Below, in pieces: positions 1-8,529 of a DNA stretch of 64,000 nucleotides. Below the pieces are notes generated by a model. It was not told where the DNA came from. It saw only the letters and a list, made by a program, of their open reading frames with translations, and searched no databases. Each line of letters begins with the position of its first letter. Position 1 is the first letter of the stretch. The stretch comes from Candidatus Rifleibacteriota bacterium (GTDB lineage: Bacteria > Muiribacteriota > Ozemobacteria > Ozemobacterales > Ozemobacteraceae): NCBI GenBank assembly GCA_024710355.1, contig JANJUX010000006.1, positions 1-64,000 of the forward strand, in the 5' to 3' direction. The position numbers were made by a program, and so were the translations under genes.

Positions 1-140
1 TACGGCTTGCGAACTTGTCTCACTGGGCTTCATCAGGTCGGTTACCCTTGCTGATGCCTGTTCGACTACCCGATGAACGAGTAATTACCGGGGCTACCTC
101 CTTTCATGTAGCTAGATTGACCAGGCTTTGCCTGGCGCAC
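1..140 (-). mobile_element. Candidate group II intron, 5' end (rest lies outside the window)
   Basis: Read on the minus strand from base 140, the sequence begins GTGCGCC, which fits the GUGYG 5' end of bacterial group II introns. A short hairpin (CCAGGC-TTTG-CCTGG on the plus strand) follows, then TAGCTACATGAAAG, which resembles early domain I of these introns as I remember them. The sequence runs off the left edge, so neither a maturase nor domains V/VI can be checked. No protein frame was recognised here. The call rests on recognition of the 5' end only. It could instead be another structured RNA or the end of an insertion element. Confidence 0.42.
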
Positions 141-299
141 CAGATAAACACGGATTAACACAGATAAGCCCAGAGCAAAGACAAAATTTAATTGGGCGAT
201 CCGGGGGTCTGTCAGCAGTCAGAAACTCATCTGTGTACATCAGTGTTAATCTGTGGCTGTTTTTTCTTGCGCATTAATACTACGCGGGTATCGGTGTTA
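141..299. repeat. Short dispersed repeats around ACACAGAT / ATCTGTG
   Basis: Two imperfect copies face each other. One, near 146-166, reads ACACGGATTAACACAGAT; the other, near 232-256, is an inverted copy (ATCTGTG...GTGTTAATCTGTGG). A third half-copy (GGTGTTAATCGGCGG) lies near 293-307. A related copy occurs at about 50485-50512. Such sequences occur in intergenic DNA of many environmental bacteria (from memory). The inverted pair could form a hairpin in RNA. No gene was found in this stretch, and the candidate intron at 1-140 ends exactly at its left edge. Confidence 0.5.
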
Positions 300-349
300 A
301 TCGGCGGTCAGTATTGACATTGCAGCTACGGGGCTGTAAGCTGACCGCT

Positions 350-2119
350 ATGACATTGCAGGCAGACAATCACCCCACCCCGCAGCAATTTACCGTACAG
401 CTGCTTGCGCCGTATAAAAAGCATCTGCTGTATGGCATGGCATCGCTCATTATCGTTGACGTTGCCGACATCATGCCACCGGTCATTCTCAAATACGCCA
501 TTGACAGCATCGAACGCGGTCAGGATTTCGCCACTCTCGCCTGGTGTGGTCTGGCATTACTGCTGACCGCCGCGATTCAAGGCGTTTTCAGATTTTTCTG
601 GCGGCAGTTTTTTCTCGGCACTTCGCATCATTCGGTGTATGACCTGCGCAAGGCGATGTTCGCCCACCTTCTCAAGCTGCCGTTCCACTATTTCAGTCGC
701 ACCCGCACCGGCGATATCATGTCGCGGCTGACGAACGACATCCAGGAAATCCGCTTCATGCTCGGCATCGGCATTCTCGTCGTGCTCGACGCCTCTTTCT
801 ATTTTCTCACGGTGCCATTCATCATGATGTGGCTGTCGCCAAGGCTGACGCTGATCACCATGACCCCGTTCATTCTGATACCGGTCATGGTAGTAATGGT
901 GAAAAACTCAATTCATAACCGGTCTAAAGACGTGCAGGCAAGGCTTTCTGACCTTTCTTCACGCGCCGAAGAGAATCTTTCGGGGGTCAGAGTCATCAAG
1001 GGTTTTCGCATCGAAGAGAGTGAAATCAGCCGTTTCAATCGCTGCGGTCTTGAGTTTGTGCGCGACAAAATCAAGCTGGCAAACATCGAATCACTGTTTC
1101 ACCCGGCTCTCGACCTGGTAGTAGCCTTTGGCATGGTCGTATTGCTCTATTTTGGCGGCAACATGGTCATCGCCGGCAGCATCACGCTGGGCTCGTTCAT
1201 CGCCCTCGAATCGTACATGCTCAAGCTCAGCTGGCCGATGATGGCAATCGGCTGGATAATCAACATCTACCAGCGCAGCATGGCCTCGATGGAACGCTGT
1301 CTGCAGGTTCTGCGCGAACCGCCGGCGACCGCCTCCGATCAGCCGCAGACTGAGTCTAACAGCATTGGCGCAGCGATCGAAGTCAGCGACCTGTCGTTCA
1401 CCTACCCCGAGGCAACGCAGCCGGGCCTTAAAAACATCAGCTTCAAACTCGAAGAAGGCCAGACCCTTGGCATTACCGGGCCGGTCGGCAGCGGCAAAAG
1501 CACACTGCTGCGACTGTTGATGAAAATGTTTCACCCCGACAGTGGCCAAATCAAAATTGGCGGTGCGGATGCGGCACAGATTCCGCTAAAAAACCTGCGC
1601 GAGCTGTTTGCCTATGTCCCCCAGGAAACCTTCCTCTTCTCCGAATCGATACGCGAAAACATTCTTTTTTCTCAGGAAAACAAAGACCAGCCTGAGGTCG
1701 CCCGCAGCTTTGCCGACCGGGCCGGGCTTGGCGGCGACCTGCGTGATTTTCCTGACGGGCTCGAAACCATGCTGGGTGAGCGTGGCGTCAACCTTTCTGG
1801 CGGGCAGAAGCAGAGAGTATCGCTGGCACGCGCCCTGGCGGCCGGGCGGCCAATTCTTATTCTCGACGATTGCACCAGCGCCGTCGACACTGAAACAGAG
1901 CAGAAAATACTTGCCAGTCTCAGGCAGAACACCCGGCGCAGCACCTGTATCATCGTTTCGCACCGCATGGTGAGTCTGCAGAATGCAGATCTGATCATCT
2001 ACCTTGACAACGGCGAAATTGCTGAAATGGGCACCCATCAGCAGCTGCTCGAAAAGAACGGCCGCTATGCCAGGGCCTGGCAGCGGCAGCGCCTCAAAGC
2101 TGAACTTGAAAAGAGCTGA
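350..2119 (+). CDS. ABC exporter half-transporter, degenerate-site subunit
   Basis: A membrane domain of about six helices (residues 20-310) is followed by an ABC ATPase domain. Walker A (GPVGSGKS) is near residue 379, the signature LSGGQKQR near 481 and Walker B near 502. The Walker B residue that normally is the catalytic Glu is Asp here (ILDDCTSA), as in the inactive site of heterodimeric exporters. The next gene begins two bases after the stop and encodes the partner, so the pair probably forms a MdlAB/TM287-288-like lipid or drug exporter in the inner membrane. The substrate cannot be told. I chose ATG 350; an in-frame TTG at 314 would add 12 residues. Confidence 0.88.
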   Translation: MTLQADNHPTPQQFTVQLLAPYKKHLLYGMASLIIVDVADIMPPVILKYAIDSIERGQDFATLAWCGLALLLTAAIQGVFRFFWRQFFLGTSHHSVYDLRKAMFAHLLKLPFHYFSRTRTGDIMSRLTNDIQEIRFMLGIGILVVLDASFYFLTVPFIMMWLSPRLTLITMTPFILIPVMVVMVKNSIHNRSKDVQARLSDLSSRAEENLSGVRVIKGFRIEESEISRFNRCGLEFVRDKIKLANIESLFHPALDLVVAFGMVVLLYFGGNMVIAGSITLGSFIALESYMLKLSWPMMAIGWIINIYQRSMASMERCLQVLREPPATASDQPQTESNSIGAAIEVSDLSFTYPEATQPGLKNISFKLEEGQTLGITGPVGSGKSTLLRLLMKMFHPDSGQIKIGGADAAQIPLKNLRELFAYVPQETFLFSESIRENILFSQENKDQPEVARSFADRAGLGGDLRDFPDGLETMLGERGVNLSGGQKQRVSLARALAAGRPILILDDCTSAVDTETEQKILASLRQNTRRSTCIIVSHRMVSLQNADLIIYLDNGEIAEMGTHQQLLEKNGRYARAWQRQRLKAELEKS

Positions 2120-2121
2120 CC

Positions 2122-3903
2122 ATGGATGATTCATATTTCAACGAAGACGATATAAAGGCCCCAGCCTGGGACAGCAATCTGGCCTGGAGAATGTGGCCAT
2201 TTTTGAGAGTCTGGCGGTCACATTTTATCGTTGCTGTGGTGCTGGTGCTGCTTGGCACCGCGGTCCACATCGGGCTGCCGCTGATTTTGGGCAAAGCCGT
2301 AGACCTTGGCATCAAAGGCAAAGATTATGGGCTGCTGCTGCATTACGTCATGCTCTACGCCGCCGGGCACACAGCCTTTTTCGTGCTCTCTGCCGCCCGC
2401 AGCTGGCTGTTGCAGTATACAGGCCAGAGAGTACTGCATGATCTGCGCAATGCGTTGTTTGCACATATACAGAAGCTGCCAATCAGCTTCTTCGACCGCA
2501 CGCCGGTAGGCCGACTGGTCACCCGCATCACCAATGACGTCGCCACGCTGGCCGAACTTTTTTCAGCGGCGCTGATAAATGTCAGCAGCGAAATCTGCAT
2601 TTTGTTCGGAATTGGCGGCATGATGCTGGCCCTGCATTTCAAGCTGGGACTGGCAGCGCTGATAACCACCCCGGGCCTTTTTTACATTGCCTGGTTTCTC
2701 AAGGTGAAAATGCGTGATGCCTTCAGGCTTGCCCGGGCAAAACTGGCAACCATGAACGCCTCACTGGCCGAAAATGTTTCGGGCATGAGCGTCATCCACA
2801 TTTTCAACCAGGAGCCAGCCAGAGAAAACAAGTTTGATCAGATGAACCTCGAGCTGCGCGATGCCGAATTGACCTCGGTTTTTTACAACTCATTCTTTGT
2901 GCCGGCGGTGACGGTTTTTACCGCCATCACCCTGACGGTCGTCATAGTTTACGGCGGCTGGCTGGTCAGTCGCAACGAAATCAGCATGGGGCTGCTGATC
3001 ACCTTCATTGCCTATACACAGGCTTTTTTCGACCCGGTGCGCCAGATCAGCGAAAAGATTTCGGTGTTTCAGAGCGCCATGGCTTCGGCCGAGCGGGTTT
3101 TCGCGCTTATCGATGAGCAACCCGAACCCGACCTGCTTGAAGGTGAAGAATTCAAAACTCTCCATGAAAGCATCGAATTCAGAAATCTCAATTTTGCCTA
3201 CACACCCGACAAGCCAGTTCTCAAGGGTCTGAGCTTCAAGATCAGAAAAGGCGAACGCCTGGCGATCGTCGGGCATACCGGCGCCGGGAAAACCACCCTT
3301 GCATCTCTTCTCAAGAGGTTCTATGATTATCAGAATGGTGATATATTACTTGACGACGTTGATCTAAGAAAGTTTTCACGCACATCACTGCGGCTCAAGA
3401 TCGGGTTGATCCAGCAGGACGTAAACATCTTCTCCGGAACATTGCTCGAAAACATTTTTCTGGCCGACGACCGCTTTGATAATCAAAAATTTGATAACAT
3501 TATCAAAGAACTAGAAATGGAAAGTTTGATAAACAAACTGCCTGAGGGTATAAATACTCAGATTTACGAGCGCGGCAGCAACATTTCGGCAGGGCAGCGC
3601 CAGCTGATCGCATTTTCGCGTGCCCTGGCAACCGACCCCGAGATTCTTATACTCGACGAGGCAACCTCGTCGGTCGACTCTGAAACCGAAGCGATCATTC
3701 AAAAGGCCGTGCAGCGCCTTACCAGTCAGCGCACCAGCCTGATAATCGCGCACCGGTTATCGACAATAAGAAACTGTGACCGGATACTGGTTCTGCATAA
3801 CGGCAGGCTTGTCGAGCAGGGCAGTCACGAAGAACTGCTCGCGGCGAAGGGGCATTATCATAAACTTTATGAACTGCAGTTTTCAAGCAATGGCAGCAAT
3901 TAA
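2122..3903 (+). CDS. ABC exporter half-transporter, catalytic-site subunit
   Basis: This is the second half of the exporter, 593 residues, with an N-terminal transmembrane domain and a C-terminal ATPase domain. Walker A is GHTGAGKT, and Walker B has the normal catalytic Glu (ILDEATSS). The signature motif is altered to ISAGQ instead of LSGGQ. Because each ATP site pairs the Walker motifs of one subunit with the signature of the other, the altered signature here and the Asp in the upstream subunit fall in the same site. This is the expected pattern for a heterodimer with one active and one degenerate site. The spacing of two bases implies co-translation. Confidence 0.9.
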   Translation: MDDSYFNEDDIKAPAWDSNLAWRMWPFLRVWRSHFIVAVVLVLLGTAVHIGLPLILGKAVDLGIKGKDYGLLLHYVMLYAAGHTAFFVLSAARSWLLQYTGQRVLHDLRNALFAHIQKLPISFFDRTPVGRLVTRITNDVATLAELFSAALINVSSEICILFGIGGMMLALHFKLGLAALITTPGLFYIAWFLKVKMRDAFRLARAKLATMNASLAENVSGMSVIHIFNQEPARENKFDQMNLELRDAELTSVFYNSFFVPAVTVFTAITLTVVIVYGGWLVSRNEISMGLLITFIAYTQAFFDPVRQISEKISVFQSAMASAERVFALIDEQPEPDLLEGEEFKTLHESIEFRNLNFAYTPDKPVLKGLSFKIRKGERLAIVGHTGAGKTTLASLLKRFYDYQNGDILLDDVDLRKFSRTSLRLKIGLIQQDVNIFSGTLLENIFLADDRFDNQKFDNIIKELEMESLINKLPEGINTQIYERGSNISAGQRQLIAFSRALATDPEILILDEATSSVDSETEAIIQKAVQRLTSQRTSLIIAHRLSTIRNCDRILVLHNGRLVEQGSHEELLAAKGHYHKLYELQFSSNGSN

Positions 3904-4066
3904 CGAACCCAACGAAGCACAATCAGAACCGACCAGGAGCTAACTGCTCACGAAACGAAGCAGCAGGAAAAAATTCACGAAGCAAATCTCCGACCTCGAT
4001 CGATGAGAAATCGAACCAATGCAAACTACGGTCAAATTCTGCATCAGGGAAATAAGGAAAAGTTGA

Positions 4067-4765
4067 ATGAAAAAAAAACCGACTGTTGATATCGACGACT
4101 TTATTGAATCTCTAAGAGAAACACCCGAGGGTGACCTTTTCAACCCCTGGTGGCAAAATGACCCGGAAAATGACGATTACACGAATTCGAGCGAAATAAG
4201 AAGGCATCAGCTGAAATTTTATCTGCAGGAACGTCTTGGTCGCACAAGGTTTTTACTGATCGGCGAAGCGCTCGGCTATCAGGGTGGTCATTTTTCAGGC
4301 ATCGCAATGACATCTGAAAGAATGCTGCTTGGCAAGCAGGCGGGCAAAGGTATTCGGCCGGAGCATATTTTCACTTCGATGATGCCCTGCCGCACCAGCA
4401 AAGAAACAATAAAACCAGAAGGTTTCAATGAACCAACGGCAACCATCGTCTGGAGCCATCTGCTCGCTTCGGGCCTCAACCCTTACGATTTCGCCATCTG
4501 GAATGCCCTGCCCTGGCACCCCTGGCAGAAATCACGCGGCATGCTGTCGAACCGCACCCCTACCGACAGAGAATTCGCGGCCGGACATGCAAAACTTGCG
4601 GATCTGATAACCATACTTAAGCCGCGGCAGATTGTCGCAGTCGGCGAAAAGGCTGCCACTCAACTGACCTGTATGGGGCTTGATTTTTCCAAGGTAAGAC
4701 ACCCGGCGAATGGCGGCGCGGTAAAATTCAGAGAACAGTTTTCAAAACTTCTTCAGACGGCTTAA
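4067..4765 (+). CDS. Uracil-DNA glycosylase superfamily protein
   Basis: The 232-residue protein has a GEALGYQGGHFSG motif near residue 65, which matches the water-activating GE/GQ-P/G loop of the uracil-DNA glycosylase superfamily. RHPANGG near residue 211 resembles the HPS-type DNA-intercalating loop. Members remove uracil or other damaged bases from DNA, but this one is not close to any named family I can recognise and may have another role. It stands alone after a 160-base gap that holds no gene. Confidence 0.7.
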   Translation: MKKKPTVDIDDFIESLRETPEGDLFNPWWQNDPENDDYTNSSEIRRHQLKFYLQERLGRTRFLLIGEALGYQGGHFSGIAMTSERMLLGKQAGKGIRPEHIFTSMMPCRTSKETIKPEGFNEPTATIVWSHLLASGLNPYDFAIWNALPWHPWQKSRGMLSNRTPTDREFAAGHAKLADLITILKPRQIVAVGEKAATQLTCMGLDFSKVRHPANGGAVKFREQFSKLLQTA

Positions 4766-4843
4766 TTGCGACAAAGAACTGATCGCTGCCGCATTGGAAC
4801 TGCATGATTCTTCGTCATTTCGCGGGCAACAGCAGTGCCCGGT

Positions 4844-5065
4844 TCAGCTGCCGCCAAAAGCTTTTTTGATGCGCTCCGGGGTATTTTTTATGTAATCGCC
4901 GAAGCGGTCCCAATGGTAGAGATAAACGGTTCTCTGGCTCGGCATTCCTGAAGCGTTGGTATAACTCTCGGTGGTAATTTCGAGAGTATTACTGTTAACA
5001 AAAATGTAATAAAAAATACATGCCAGAACAAAGATAAAAATTACCGGCTTGAAGAATGCGTGCAT
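4844..5065 (-). CDS. Small membrane-anchored protein, unknown
   Basis: The protein has 73 residues. A hydrophobic stretch at residues 5-24 is a membrane anchor or uncleaved signal, followed by a polar tail with aromatic residues (YLYHWDRFGDYI). The start is supported by a TTGAGG ribosome site just upstream on the minus strand. It is divergent from the SixA-like gene and I do not recognise a family. Confidence 0.55.
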   Translation of the reverse strand: MHAFFKPVIFIFVLACIFYYIFVNSNTLEITTESYTNASGMPSQRTVYLYHWDRFGDYIKNTPERIKKAFGGS

Positions 5066-5286
5066 ATAACCTCAACTGTTAATACTTCTCGGGACAACCG
5101 CCACAAATATACCCTGCCCCTGGCATCATTTGCAACGGCACTGACGCTGGCCCCGCTGCGCCCGGCTCATACCCGAATTGGTAGAAAAGTTGATTTTCTA
5201 TTGAGATTGCGGCATGGGGATGATATTTTATCGTCGATGCTGCTGCAGCATCGGCAGTATCTTCAAAATAATTTTCTGGTGGTTTT

Positions 5287-5748
5287 ATGGCTATTTATCT
5301 GGTTCAGCACGGGCAGGCAGTTTCGAAAGAAGATGATCAGCAGAGACCTCTTGCGGCCATCGGCATCAAAGAAACTTCACATATTGCCAGCGTTGCCGAG
5401 TATTACATGGTACCGGTCGAGCAGATTATTCACAGCGAGAAACTGAGAGCCAGGCAAACGGCAGAAATTTTTGCCAACAAGCTCAAGCCGGCGCACGGAT
5501 TGCAGGAATCGCCGAACATGGCACCAGAAAGCGATATCATGCCGATTGTCGAACGGATCAGAAATGCCGACAATCTGATGTTTGTCGGGCACCTGCCCTT
5601 TCTGCAGAAACTTCTTTCATTTCTTATTACCGGCAACAGCGAACATCAGATAATGAAGTTTCAGTATTCGGGCATTGTCTGCCTTGAAAAAGACGGAAAA
5701 TCAGACAGATGGCAGATCAAATGGACCCTGTCGCGGCACATAAGCTGA
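5287..5748 (+). CDS. SixA-like phosphohistidine phosphatase
   Basis: This is a histidine-phosphatase-fold protein of 153 residues, close to E. coli SixA (161). The catalytic motif is QHGQA at residues 7-11, where RHG(Q/E)A is usual. The second His is in VGHLP near residue 100, and the helix S-x-x-x-R-A-R-Q-T-A near residue 50 is typical. The usual Arg before the catalytic His is Gln, a substitution to keep in mind. SixA removes phosphate from histidine phosphotransfer domains, but the target here is unknown. Confidence 0.75.
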   Translation: MAIYLVQHGQAVSKEDDQQRPLAAIGIKETSHIASVAEYYMVPVEQIIHSEKLRARQTAEIFANKLKPAHGLQESPNMAPESDIMPIVERIRNADNLMFVGHLPFLQKLLSFLITGNSEHQIMKFQYSGIVCLEKDGKSDRWQIKWTLSRHIS

Positions 5749-5797
5749 ATCGGCATTTCCCCCTCGAAACCCTTTAAAATTTTCACAGGAGTCACAA

Positions 5798-6529
5798 ATG
5801 CACACAGAATATCATTCATGGCACAGTCACCGCATCGGTCACGAAATGCGCCTCAAGGTCTACGGGCATTATGGTCGCCCGTTACTGGTTTTTCCCTGTG
5901 CCGGTGGCACTTTTCATGAATTCGAAGATTTTGGCATGCTCGACATCGTGCGTGAGCAAGTTGAACAGGGGCGCCTGAAGGTTTTCTGCGTCGACAGCAT
6001 CGATAACGAAGCAATTCTGCGCAAAGACGGTCACATGGGCGACAATGTTTACCGCCATGAAGCCTATGACAGTTATATCGTCAACGAAGTGGCACCGTTC
6101 ATCCGCAATCATTGCCAGAGCAACTGCAAAATTGCACTGACCGGTAACAGCATGGGCGCCTATCATTCGGTTAATTTTCTGCTCAGACACCCGGATGTTT
6201 TCGATGCCTGCATTGCCCTTGCCGGCATCTATTCACTCAGACAGGTTGTGGGTGATTATTTCGACCAGAACGTTTATTTCAATTCACCGGTAGACTACCT
6301 GCCGAATCTCAACGACCCGTGGTTTCTCGATCAGATCAGGCAGGCGCGCATAATCATCTGCACCGGTCAGGGTGCTTGGGAATACCCCGAAGACACATAC
6401 CGTCTCAAGCAGTTGTTTGAGGAAAAGGGCATTCCGGCATGGGTAGACCTCTGGGGGCACGATGTCAACCATGACTGGCCCTGGTGGAAAATCATGCTGC
6501 CGCATTTCCTGCCGCATATTCTCTGGTAA
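5798..6529 (+). CDS. Alpha/beta-hydrolase, putative esterase family
   Basis: This is a 243-residue alpha/beta hydrolase of the esterase-D-like group. The nucleophile elbow is GNSMG near residue 116, the oxyanion region is FPCAGGTFHEFED near residues 32-45, and a late His occurs in WGHDVNHDW near residues 218-226. No signal peptide is visible. A strong site (CAGGAG) precedes the ATG. The following methyltransferase gene starts about 20 bases downstream. The substrate is unknown. Confidence 0.75.
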   Translation: MHTEYHSWHSHRIGHEMRLKVYGHYGRPLLVFPCAGGTFHEFEDFGMLDIVREQVEQGRLKVFCVDSIDNEAILRKDGHMGDNVYRHEAYDSYIVNEVAPFIRNHCQSNCKIALTGNSMGAYHSVNFLLRHPDVFDACIALAGIYSLRQVVGDYFDQNVYFNSPVDYLPNLNDPWFLDQIRQARIIICTGQGAWEYPEDTYRLKQLFEEKGIPAWVDLWGHDVNHDWPWWKIMLPHFLPHILW

Positions 6530-6548
6530 AAATAAAGCGAGGCGCCAG

Positions 6549-7346
6549 TTGGCCCCGGTAAAAAAGAAAACCATTTCAGCAACGCTCAGACAGCCAGACT
6601 ATGGAGTCTATGCACGGTTCTATGACCATTTTGAGCTTGATGGCCGCAGTGAATCAAAAGAACTCAACGTTTTTCTCGACGAGCTTTTCAGTCTTAACGG
6701 CGTAAAAACGGTTGTCGACTTTGCCTGCGGCACTGGCGCCCAATGCATCGGCCTGGCAAAGGCCGGCTATCAGGTCACTGCCTGTGACCTGAACCCTGAA
6801 ATGCTGAAAACAGCCAAAATCAAGGCACGCAAGACTCCGATAAAATTCATGACCGGTGACATGCGCGACTGTGACCCTGGCCGTTTTGATGCCGCAATCT
6901 GCATATTCAATGCCATAGGGCATCTTTCGAAGGCTGACTGCCGAGTATTTTTTGCCAACGCCCTGCAGCATCTCAACCCCGGCGGGCTTCTCGTTATCGA
7001 TATTCTTAATTTCAAGGCGATGGCCGCCGGAATATTTCGCGACTATAAATACATGAGTCGCGAGGCGATCGTCGACGGCATGCTGGTGCATCACGTCAGA
7101 AACTGTTCACTGAGCCGAAAGACGGCACAGATCACCGTTAAATCTGTCACCCGCTGGCAGGACGGTTTCAACCCGCCTCAGGAGCTGCACGAAGACTGGC
7201 AGATGCAGATTTACGATGATGAGGAACTTCTTGCCATGCTCAAAGACGCCGGGTTTGCCGAGATCCAGCTTTTTGGCCCGACCGGTAGCGATTTTTCTTC
7301 AGACACCTCAGACAGCATTCTGGCTGTATGCCAGAAAAGCAGATAG
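6549..7346 (+). CDS. Class I SAM-dependent methyltransferase
   Basis: The SAM-binding motif VVDFACGTGAQ lies near residue 54, followed by the acidic strand end ACDLNPEM and a post-motif FNAIGHL, in the style of class I methyltransferases acting on small molecules. I chose TTG 6549 because GAGG sits six bases before it. Upstream ATG starts (from 6462) would overlap the esterase gene, and the extra residues do not look like a methyltransferase. The acceptor is unknown. Confidence 0.75.
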   Translation: MAPVKKKTISATLRQPDYGVYARFYDHFELDGRSESKELNVFLDELFSLNGVKTVVDFACGTGAQCIGLAKAGYQVTACDLNPEMLKTAKIKARKTPIKFMTGDMRDCDPGRFDAAICIFNAIGHLSKADCRVFFANALQHLNPGGLLVIDILNFKAMAAGIFRDYKYMSREAIVDGMLVHHVRNCSLSRKTAQITVKSVTRWQDGFNPPQELHEDWQMQIYDDEELLAMLKDAGFAEIQLFGPTGSDFSSDTSDSILAVCQKSR

Positions 7347-7364
7347 AAAGGAACTCACAATCAG

Positions 7365-7643
7365 ATGACAAAAGCACGCGCACGCCATATTCTCGTAGAA
7401 ACCCGCAAAGAGTGTCTCGAACTGCTGGAACGCATCAACAATGGTGAAGACTTCGCCGCAATTGCCGGCAAGCATTCGAAATGCCCATCAGGCAAAAAAG
7501 GCGGCGATCTCGGGGAATTTTCACCGGGCATGATGGTCAAGGAATTTGACAAAGTAGTTTTTTCAGGTAAGATTGGCGATGTATATGGGCCGGTTCAAAC
7601 TCAGTTCGGCTTTCACCTTATAGAAATCATCAGCCGCAGTTGA
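7365..7643 (+). CDS. Parvulin-type peptidyl-prolyl isomerase (PpiC-like)
   Basis: The 92-residue protein is a single parvulin domain without signal peptide, the same size as E. coli PpiC (93). The typical features are ARHILVET at the start, CPSGKKGGDLGEF in the middle, FSGKIGDVYGPVQTQFG and the final HLIEI. It catalyses cis-trans isomerisation of peptide bonds before proline, here in the cytoplasm. It sits between the methyltransferase and the metallo-hydrolase genes, 18 and 34 bases away. Confidence 0.88.
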   Translation: MTKARARHILVETRKECLELLERINNGEDFAAIAGKHSKCPSGKKGGDLGEFSPGMMVKEFDKVVFSGKIGDVYGPVQTQFGFHLIEIISRS

Positions 7644-7677
7644 TCTGGCGCCCTGAAAAGAACTCAGAGGAAAGCAC

Positions 7678-8523
7678 ATGAATATAACTGTATGGGGCTG
7701 CAGAGGCACGTTACCGACACCGGGGCAGAATTCTCTCAAATACGGCGGACACACCACCTGTCTTGAGATACGCAACAAGGCAGGGTTTGTCACCATTGTC
7801 GACGCGGGTTCCGGTCTGAGAAATCTCGGCAAAAAGCTTCTGCAGGAAAACGGCAGCAATGAACTCTGCCTGATTCTTACCCATTCGCACTGGGATCACC
7901 TCATGGGCTTTCCGTTCTTTCTTCCGGCATATTTCAGTCGGTTCAAAATCAATGTCTGCGGGATTCAATCGGCACGCAACTACATGTGCCAGGCACTGGC
8001 ACGGCAGCTTGAGGCGCCGTATTTTCCGGTTGATTTTGAGCAGCTCAAGGCGCAGTTCAATTTTGGCTGCAGCGGCCCCGGGTGCGGGTCATGCATGCAC
8101 ATGCAGGTCGAAACCATTCAGCTCAGCCACCCCAATGGCGGCTTTGGCTTCAAGTTCACTGAAGCGGGCAGACAGTTCGTTTTTCTCACCGACAACGAAC
8201 TCGGGCACCGCCACCCCGGCGGCCTTCTTCCCTATGAGTATGGTGATTTTGCCAAAGGCGCTGATTTGCTGTTTCACGACGCGCAATACACAGACGCCGA
8301 GTATGAAAAAACAAAAACCTGGGGTCATTCGACCTACAATCAGGTTTTAAAACTGGCCATGGATGCCAAAGTTAAGCGTCTCGGGCTCTTTCATCACGAC
8401 CCCGACCGAACCGACGCCGAACTGGACCAGATAGTAGCCGAACTGCGGCAGAAAGCCAAGGCAGCCGGCAGCAACCTTGATATTTTTGCTGTTTTCGAGG
8501 GCATGCAGATAGAACTGGAGTAG
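7678..8523 (+). CDS. Metallo-beta-lactamase-fold hydrolase
   Basis: The metal-binding motif THSHWDH lies near residue 66, followed by downstream ligands around FHDAQY and a late GHST/HHDP. The N-terminus (WGCRGTLPTPG...YGGHTTC) is like the phosphodiesterase branch of the superfamily (PhnP, RNase Z and cyclic-nucleotide phosphodiesterase relatives). An insertion near residues 123-135 carries three Cys and a His (CSGPGCGSCMH), which could bind an extra metal. The 281-residue protein is cytoplasmic. The substrate is unknown. Confidence 0.78.
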   Translation: MNITVWGCRGTLPTPGQNSLKYGGHTTCLEIRNKAGFVTIVDAGSGLRNLGKKLLQENGSNELCLILTHSHWDHLMGFPFFLPAYFSRFKINVCGIQSARNYMCQALARQLEAPYFPVDFEQLKAQFNFGCSGPGCGSCMHMQVETIQLSHPNGGFGFKFTEAGRQFVFLTDNELGHRHPGGLLPYEYGDFAKGADLLFHDAQYTDAEYEKTKTWGHSTYNQVLKLAMDAKVKRLGLFHHDPDRTDAELDQIVAELRQKAKAAGSNLDIFAVFEGMQIELE

Positions 8524-8529
8524 CAGAGT

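Noticed and set aside
27..90. TTCGA-containing segment resembling a tRNA T-arm
   Set aside because: No acceptor stem, D-arm or anticodon arm can be formed; better explained by the intron-like RNA.
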